Shown piece after piece: positions 38,601 through 47,600 of a DNA stretch of 64,000 bases. This DNA is from Strigamia acuminata. Lineage: Eukaryota; Arthropoda; Chilopoda; Geophilomorpha; Linotaeniidae. The position numbers were made by a program, and so were the translations under genes. Position 1 is the stretch's first letter. Each line of letters opens with the position of its first letter. A model generated the notes under the pieces. That model had not been told where the DNA came from. It made no database searches and was given only the letters and a program-made list of their open reading frames with translations. The stretch lies in the NCBI GenBank assembly GCA_949358305.1, contig OX442314.1, positions 14,997,060 to 15,061,059 of the forward strand. Direction: 5' to 3'.

Positions 38601-41600
38601 TAAAATGCGTTTGGTTCTCACTGCTAATGATAGGAATTTGTTTGGAAAGCATGCATGCTATTTCGTGCATCAGCAATTATTATAATTTAGCGAATTATAT
38701 GATCAGTTTGACTTTAGTTTTCCCAAATGTTTCCAGCGCTCGTAGTTTAGGAGATTTGTTTGGGCTCTAAACAAGTCACTTGTCGTCTTTCTGAAAGAAA
38801 ACTTTGCTAGAACTTTAATCGGGAATTTTTAAACTGAACTGCTGCATTAATTCTTTCCTAAAATATTGAGAATTTTGCGGGTTTCGTCACGTTTGGATTT
38901 ATTTGGGATTTGCAAATATCAAATGTCGAGTTTTTATGAGAATTTATATGAATGAACATTTCATGTGAAAACTTTTTGTTTGATTGAATGAGAATTTATT
39001 TTTTTTATTTTTTATTTTTGTTTAGCCGGTTGAAGTGGATCGTAATTTTAAGTGCTTTAAAGTTTTTTTTTTTTTTTTTGACAAGCAGTTTTATGAGTAG
39101 GCATTACAGGAGTACTCCATTTTGGTAACAGAGTGGAAAAAGTTTGATTGTGATCCATTTTTTATGTATTTTTTTCTATATTAAAATGCGCTGAGGCTGA
39201 GTTTGAATTATTTATTGAACGTCATAGAGATTTGCGGTTTGGTTGTTAGTGGCTTTCGGAATAACGTATTTCAGCAGTTGGGGGACTATGGGCAGATTAA
39301 AATATTCATTCATTTCACTGTTGTTGTCCACTTGCGGTGTGTTCGATGTTGACTTACGGTGCTGGGGGAATTAAATACGGGGGATCAGATGAATCTGAAA
39401 AATCGTTTTGATGAAAGTATTTACTTTATTCAAAAATTCACTTTCTTTTCTTATTGAATAATTCAGTATTTACATTGGCGAGCTGAACAGCATTTTCTTT
39501 GCATAATATACCGTAAGTTTAAATTGATTTTTTCTATTGATTCCAAGTTCTCAATCTTTAAAAATTAATATAGAGAAAAAAATAAGAAGGAAAAAAAAAC
39601 ATTGTAATTTATTGAACAGATGCTTTAATTGAATTGGGGATTTTTTATTAGAAATTTTTTTTTTCCGAAGACAAATATCGCATTCCAATCCTTACACAGA
39701 CAATTTGAAAATGGGTTTATATCTTTGGTTGATTTTTTTTTCACTCGGTTTTTATTACCGCACGTTTTGCTTGGTGTTTTTTTTTACTCTCCTACTTTGT
39801 GTCGTTGAAAGACATCGCGGTGGTGCAATATTTCTAACTGATAGGTTGTGTATACACAACTTTGAGAGTAAAAAAAATAGAAGATGCCAGTACATCTTAA
39901 AAGATTTATAACTTGGGCCGACGTGAAATTGTGCTAGCGTATCTTATGTGGTCTTAGACACAGGGTTATGCTTGGCTGGCCATTAGCAAAACGGGGCGAG
40001 ATGGAAAGGTTCAAAGGGAATTTAATACTTAACCTATTTTTATACCCTTTTTTACCATCGATTTTAATTTTTTTTTATTTTTTCTTTATTTTTTCTTTAT
40101 TTTTTTTTACAGTTTCTCGAAACAGGCATTCCTGAATGATGTTCAGCAACCGTTCGAACTTCCTGATGGTAGCCCGTCTTTCAAAGATTTCATGGGTAAC
40201 CGGAACAACCGCTTCACCAATCCAGAAGCAGCAAGCAAGAACCGAATTCAGCCACCGTCTAAGGTGCTTCATTTCTTCAACACTCCTTCCGGTATTTCAG
40301 AAGAAGAACTCAAAAAGGTATGAAATTTAAATAAATGGAAAATAGGACGTTTTATTGCTGACATTTCTCTTTTAGCAATGAATGAGTTTATAATTAAAGT
40401 CAACAAGTTATCGTTATTGGAGAGATTTAGAAAAATGATAGGAGTGTGATAAATTTTGACAATTGTATGGAGGGAAAGAAATGAGGTTGTCATAAGATGA
40501 AACAAATGAGTTGCAGTGAATAAAATGGAGCGCGAAAAAATTAATGGTTACAAATTTGCTGCGTGGCGAGACCACGAGCGGGGAGGGGCAGTAAGGAAAG
40601 AAAAGAAGAAGAAAAAATTGGGAAAGAGTCCAAGTTGGACCTAAAAGTAACTTGGATGGCTCTATTTTGCGCCTGATGATTCACTACCTCTGAAATTCCA
40701 CTATATTATTATTAAAGCAAGATGCCGACTAATGATAGTTTATTGAACAGGTCATGGAAAGCAGTCAAAACAGGCATTAAAATTGGTTGGGTTTTTTTGG
40801 CCGGCTGATACGTGAAGAATGGGTCGTGAATAAAATATATTTTTTGAATGAATAAAGGGCTGGGAGTTTAGATTCAGTCCAACAGAAGGGAGGGCCTTTC
40901 ATTTCGTCTGTGGTTTTGATAGAGCTGATTTTGCCACAATCTCGGCACTAGCAGATGGTTCTCGTTACGCACTCTTAGTACGTGCTGAGCCCTTAATACA
41001 CTTTACGTTAAGAGAGACGAGGGAGATTTCTCTAACATGGTTGGCAGTGGGCTGGATTGAAGGGGGTTATGTCGGTCTTTGTGTGCCGTTGGATGGAGTT
41101 TTCAGATGAGAATGGAAGAGCGAGCTAAAGTGAAGGCACGAGCTTCTCTACTTATGTGACTGATCAGGTCCCATAAGATACAATCCATCAGAAGGTAGAA
41201 AGACATGGAATACTACTCTAGACCGGTGTATATAGATCTCTTAGTGTGTGGAGTGGGGTCTCGGGGAGAAATTTTATGATTATATTTTTCAAGTTGAAAT
41301 TGAAAAAATAAATTATTATTATTATTATTTAATACTGTTATTACTATTAGCACAGTTTGCGGAAGGTACTTTTTTCTTATAATTATACATATACACTTTT
41401 CCATTGCAGTTATAAAGCTTTCGTTACACTAAACACTACATAGTGTCTGATCCTACAATGCATATGGTAGCAATCATAGTGGAAAATTATCGGATTGGCC
41501 GCGCGTTGTTTGCAGTGTTAGCTTCGTTTAGAGTTAGGAGTTTTCCACTTACGTTTACAGATGTAAGATAAATGTACCTGCTGCGAACTCAGTTTTATCT

Positions 41601-44600
41601 AGAATGATTAAACACGGGACTTTCTAGCCGCTGTTTTTACTGTATGAGTGTTTTCCAATGCAAATGGGAAGGAGGAAACACCTGTTGGTGCAACATTCCA
41701 ACTTTCTGCGGGCAGACGTTTTCACATGACATTGTTGGCATTTTCTTGGATTTGAACAATGTAATTTTCGAGTCATTTCAGCCATAGGTGGCGCCGCAAC
41801 CACAAGACAAGATCGCTTAGTTCTAACAATGAATTTGTTGCATGTAAAGTCCTGTGTTTAATCATGCGAGGTATTATTAAAAAATTTGTTGATACGCATT
41901 GTAGGATTGTTTGAGTTTGGGGAAAGGGACATAAGTGAATGGAAATGATGAAGTGTTGTTAAGGGCAATGACATGTCACGTAATTAGTTTGCTAGTGAAC
42001 ATTGCGATTGGAGTATTCTACGTGAATGCACGTAGCATTGAAATTGGATTGGTTTTAGCCATGGGTCTGACTTCCAATTATCCAGCTCAAGAAAACTTGC
42101 CTCTTCTGTCAGGGGACCCAACGGCTTGTGGTTTAACATTTTTGATTAAAGATAAAGCCCAAAATAAATAACCGGATGTAAATAGCAGATTTTAAGTTAG
42201 TTTAATGTGTAGTATTGATTTTGAAGCAGAAAATGTAATTAGTTTTATCAATTTTGAATATTTTTTTGTAGAGAGAAAGGATACAATAGAACTCGAGTGG
42301 GATTAAATGGGAAAACAGTACTGGCAACTTAGACTACGTAAGACATAAACGGCTGAAATTGATGCTCATTTTATTTTCTTGTTATAAAAATATGAACAAA
42401 CGTTGTAAACTTTTGATTAAAGTAATGATTTTAAAATTTTTTTTATTCTAATATTCTATTTATTTAGTTCGGAGAATGATTGTGTGTCTGTTAAAGTCGC
42501 GAATTGTAATCCTCTTGGGCTTTTCCGTTCTTTTTTGGCTCGCGCAGCTGCTGAATCATAGTACAGGTGACCCAAATTGACTAGAGTTTTCTTTTTGCTC
42601 TTACGCCAAATGCTTGCTTGGTAGCTGTTGGGTTCGAGCCCAAGAATTTATTTGTTTTATTTTCTCCTTTCATTTTTTTTTCTTATTTTTTTTTTGCCAC
42701 CGAGTTATTCGTTCGTGTGCTTTTACGTTGCTTCGTTTCATTATTCATCCGATGACAGATCCGTGAATGAGAGCGGGGCGCGGCAGGTTCAAGAAAATGA
42801 GGTGTGCACAAAGTAAAACTCCTTTAGATCGTTTTCTTCACTTTGCTGTCCACATTTTTCTCCATTTCTCCAAATTGGTGTAGTGGAAAAATTTACTAGT
42901 CTGGGGTACAAAGATAAGAGGTATAGAAGAATGTTTTATTTTGTTTTACGTTCCTCTTCGCTCTCTCTCTCTCTTTCTCTCTCTCTTTCTTTCTTCTTTT
43001 CCGTCTTGTTACAAACTAGTGAAGCGTTTAGGGAAGAGTCAAGTGGAATGAACACTAATCGGAAGGAAATTAAAAATGTTTTTTACGTTTATTTATTAAA
43101 CGTTGAAAATAAAAACTGGATAATATGAAATTTAAAATTTAATTAAGCTACAGTATTTCAAGGTTGACATTTAATTAGTCGTGCAGTTGTAATGTCATTT
43201 GCAGTTTCTTTCCCCAACGGGGGTGTGTGGAGAAGAATATCTGCCCCCTTTCTCATAATATAAATTTAAAGATTTCCGCTGGCACTGTTCTTTATGAAAA
43301 TAAAGTTCGTGTAAGAATTTCCACCGAGAAAAAGTCTTAGGTAGTACAAGCATGTCTTAAGTGTAGAAGAAGAAGGTGAATTGGGAAAAGGTGTTGCGTG
43401 CCAGTGACATGAAAAGGAACCAATAAAGAAGACACGAACTCGAGGGACCTTCATACTGCGTAAAAGGGAGGCACATTCTGTTGTCTATCAAACGTGAACT
43501 CTTACGAGGAGAGGTGTAAGTGGAAAATTCTTGAGGTTGAAATCAGGCGATGGCATTTGTAAACTGCATTGAACAAATGGAACTGATTTTTTTTTTTTTA
43601 CTTTATTTTTTTTTAACTCTTTCTTGTACTTGATTTTGAGGAAGTTGGAAATTGCAGTGGTGATTGGTGCTGTTGGTGCATAATTGACATTGATTTGTCA
43701 GGGCTGTTATTTCAGTCAACAACGGGAAGTAGGTGCTGGAAATACTGCAGAACAGACCTTGGTATGGGAACGTTTTATCCGTATCGTTGGTTGAGGAATG
43801 GAGAAACAGATGGGCTTGGCACACGTACGCTTTTGTGTGACTCATCAAAGGTTACACACTCCTTGTTTAGCTTGTATAATTAATTGCTAGTTCCGTACAA
43901 GTCTTGGGTATACATTGCATGTTTGTTTAAGGTGTTGGTTCATCATTATTTCCAAAATTCCCATATTTATTACCTGCCAGGGTTGGATATTTAGTTTGGC
44001 TCGCGGATTGCGACTAGTTTTTTTTTGTTTTTTGTCATTTATTATTCTCCAGCATTTTACTTTCACTGAATAAATGTTTATAATAGGATTTTGGCTTAGG
44101 GTTTTTCACTGATTAATTTTTTTTAAAGGCGAAATTGGTATTGAATATCCCTACTTTTTTCTTACCTTTCTTTTTCTTCTAACTGCACACTTATTTTCTA
44201 ATTTTCTTTTCTTTTCCTTGTTTTTTTTTTGTTTTTAGCTCTTCCAAACTTTTTTCCCTTGTGTTTTTTTTTTTTTGTTTTTTATCTCGAATTGCAATGG
44301 TGACAAAATAATGAAAAAACATAGTGAAACATTTTGGCAGGCCAAGCTTCTTGCTACTGGTGCTTTAAGGCGTCAGATGGCGGCTTGTCGCAAGAGGCAC
44401 ATGCTGGCTTTCGTTTCATGGTTTCTCTTTTTTTTCTCTTCTTCAGTTGTCTAATGACGAGCTTGGCCATATTTTTTAGCTTTTAGACACTTTGCCACCT
44501 TGTATCTTGAGGATTCCCGCTGGAATTCCTGTTCCATGGAATGTTTATAACTCGCGGATTAATTCTCACGCGATGAATTATAGGAATGATATACTGAAAC

Positions 44601-47600
44601 ATGAACTATAAATTTTGTATGAAATTTAAAAAATAAATCCATGGTTTATGTATTTACTTTATTTTTTCCTCCCTTACTCGCGAAATTCATTCATGAAACA
44701 TTGAGTCTTGTTCCATTTATTTTTTCAACGCGCGAGTTCTTATTTTATAAGACCTCCTAGTGCTTCTAGCAGCATCAATTTGGCTCTAATGCTGTTGGTG
44801 GAACCCAGCTAACTTTTGAAGACAGTTTAATGAGTTAACATAAATTATTTTTTTATTTAAGTTGATAGTGATGGGATTTTACGCTACAAGCCAAAGGGAT
44901 AAGTGTCAAGATGGGGTTTTTAAGGTTTAAAACTGCTGTCACACAGTTATCTTAGATCATCCCTAAGGATTACTAAGTGTTTTTCTTCCCAACTTTTAAA
45001 ATTTATCTTTCAATTTTTTATCGCAGCCTTCTTTTTCTTTATTTTATACTTTCTCCCGATGCATTTCAGAACTTTGGCCAAAGGCATATCGATTCAACTG
45101 TATAATAAGTTTGTTTTGATCTACAAAAGTCCCAACTGAATGAACGTCTTTAATTCCCAACTGTTGTCTTATCGTAAACTTGTTGGGTCATTAGTGATCG
45201 GAGTTTTTAATTGGTAACGCTAGAATCGGTGCTTATTGGATTTATTTTAAGTGCAAGTTGCGAGTATAGCTTTAATACAACCCTGTAAAGAGCTTAACGT
45301 CAACAGGTAACGTCTCCCAGGTGATAAAGAAGATGAGTGGCACGTGATAAGAACCCTGCTTTAGGAAAGATTGTTTACCTTTACGGTTGAGTGCAACTTA
45401 GTAAAATTGTTTTCTATGGCAAGTTCGAGTTTTAGATGCAATTTTGATGAATCAACATGGGTGGAATGCAATTAGTAAATAATAAATCAAAACCATAGGC
45501 CTTTCGATCAAATGATCAAACGAATATAAAACTACCGGTAGGTTGATTTACCATCTTTATAGACTAAATATTGGATCATCCTAAAACCTGGAATAAGAAA
45601 AGGATGGAGGTTTCCGCTTCAGGGTGGAGATCCTAAGCGAAGTTGGAAGGTTGACCGTGCAAATAGTAGTTTGTAGTTTAGGGCGCCATTAATGTCATTA
45701 AAATCACTATTATTATCATCAAGAAAGTGCGCATTGAGATAGATGTTTTTTATGGGAGGTTGTGTGGACTGTGGAGCGGTGTTGCGGTTTGTGTACATCT
45801 TGGCAAAGTGATCAACATCGCTTGATTACTCAAATCAAGCTCCTTGATTAAGATGGTTAAGATGGGTTAGTAATTAGCTGTGGGCACGATTCTTTTTCTT
45901 TCGTTTCTTTAGCTAGAATTTGCTAATTTGTTGTGGCTGTCTGATTGCGTCTTGTGACAGATTACAAGATTGGCTGCAGTGATAAATTATTGCCGCTTAT
46001 TTGATCAAATGTGAGGGTTTATGGGCAAGTGTAATCTGCTGTTTATTGCCAGGCAACCAGATTAGGGCGCTAATAACGTGTCTTAGTGTACAACTTGCTA
46101 AAGTGATTTCTAATTAATGTTTCTGGTTGAAAATATTTGCTGTTATTTATCATTTCGTTCATTTGCAGCAAGTGTTCGAAGAACAAGGCGTGAACCCTCC
46201 AAAGTCGGTGAAAATGTTCGCGTCTAAAAGTAAGTTTCTAATATTTTTATTTGTTTTATTTTAATTGGAATAAGTCCAAATTTAAATAAAAGTCAAATTG
46301 CATCCGAGTGTAAAAGTTTTACTTAAACGAGTTGCATCTAACAATAGCTTCTGGCACATTTTTCCCCATTCACCACTTAACCCTTTTGTTCGTTGATAAG
46401 ATGTTATCGCACACAGTAAACAGTATGCAACTGGCTTTACTGAAGGTTTTAAAACCTTTAAAAAAAAAACTTTGCATAAATTTTTCAACACTTCCACTTG
46501 GACGTATTCCAATTTGACTTAACAGCTTTGTTTTTCATTAATAAAAAAAACTATTTGTTTACAATTGATACTAATTGTTTCGGCCGAAATTTTCTCTAAT
46601 TGATCCCAATTCAGATCAGCAAGCAGAACGCAGTTCCTCAGGGCTTCTTGAATGGGACAATATTTCGGAAGCCTTGGAAGCCTTGGTCACTACCAACCAC
46701 ACACCCATTCCTAATCCAAGTAAGTGAATTAATCGTTGTTGGATTTTTTTCCTTTTTCTGTTATTTTGGGTGGAGTCATCACTCTCTGTCGTATTTAATT
46801 TGTGTAGAAATACACCAGTGGTAACCAGCCCTCTGCACTTATCCACTCGTTGCAGTTGGTGCTTGAGCAATTCCTTCCACCCACAACCCTACTGATGCGG
46901 TTGTTTCGTGCTATTTTCTGTAGATGCCATTTCTTGTAATTGGCCATTAGTAAATGAGAGAGAGAGAGAGAGAGAAAAGAGTGGTTGGCATCGCATTGCA
47001 CGACGATGGCAGCGAAATGGTCGAGGGAGGTTTGGGGAAGATGTAGTCAGACAATGGAAGAAGGCTTTGTCTGGTCTTATTCTTGCAGCATTTCCCGAAG
47101 GGAATTAATGACAATAGAAGATCGCACGTATGGTGCTAGTAACATTAAAAGGATGATGAGACTATAAGGTGCAATGAAATGACAAGAAGAGGGTTTAACT
47201 TCTGTTTGGAGGGTCTAAATTTTTTTTCGAGGGCCGGGGTGGGAAGGGGGTAGCATTAGGGATATTGAAAAGGTACTTGAGGCGATGGTAAGAAGTGGGA
47301 ATAGAAAAAAGGGGCGTTTACTTGAATGAACTCCCTCGAGTTCGTAAAAGAATGATGTCACCTTTATGTCTTGGCCTCGTGCCCGAATCAATCCATTACT
47401 CGTGTAGGAGGATGTTTGAATTTCGTTGAGATTACGATACCTTTGGCACCCTTTGGGAACAATTTTTCTGGGGTAAGTGTGATGCGTTGTGGTAGGTGAC
47501 TGCTCGCCCCTTGTTGGTTGTGGGCGGGGGAGAATGGAAAAATTGTGGGTCATTGATATTTTGATATTTTGTATCAGGATGGAAGTGGTTATGAATTGAT

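Noticed and set aside
42610-42650. GGGTTCGAGCCC resembling a tRNA T arm
   Set aside because: The loop would have six bases instead of seven, and no D arm, anticodon arm or acceptor stem fits around it.
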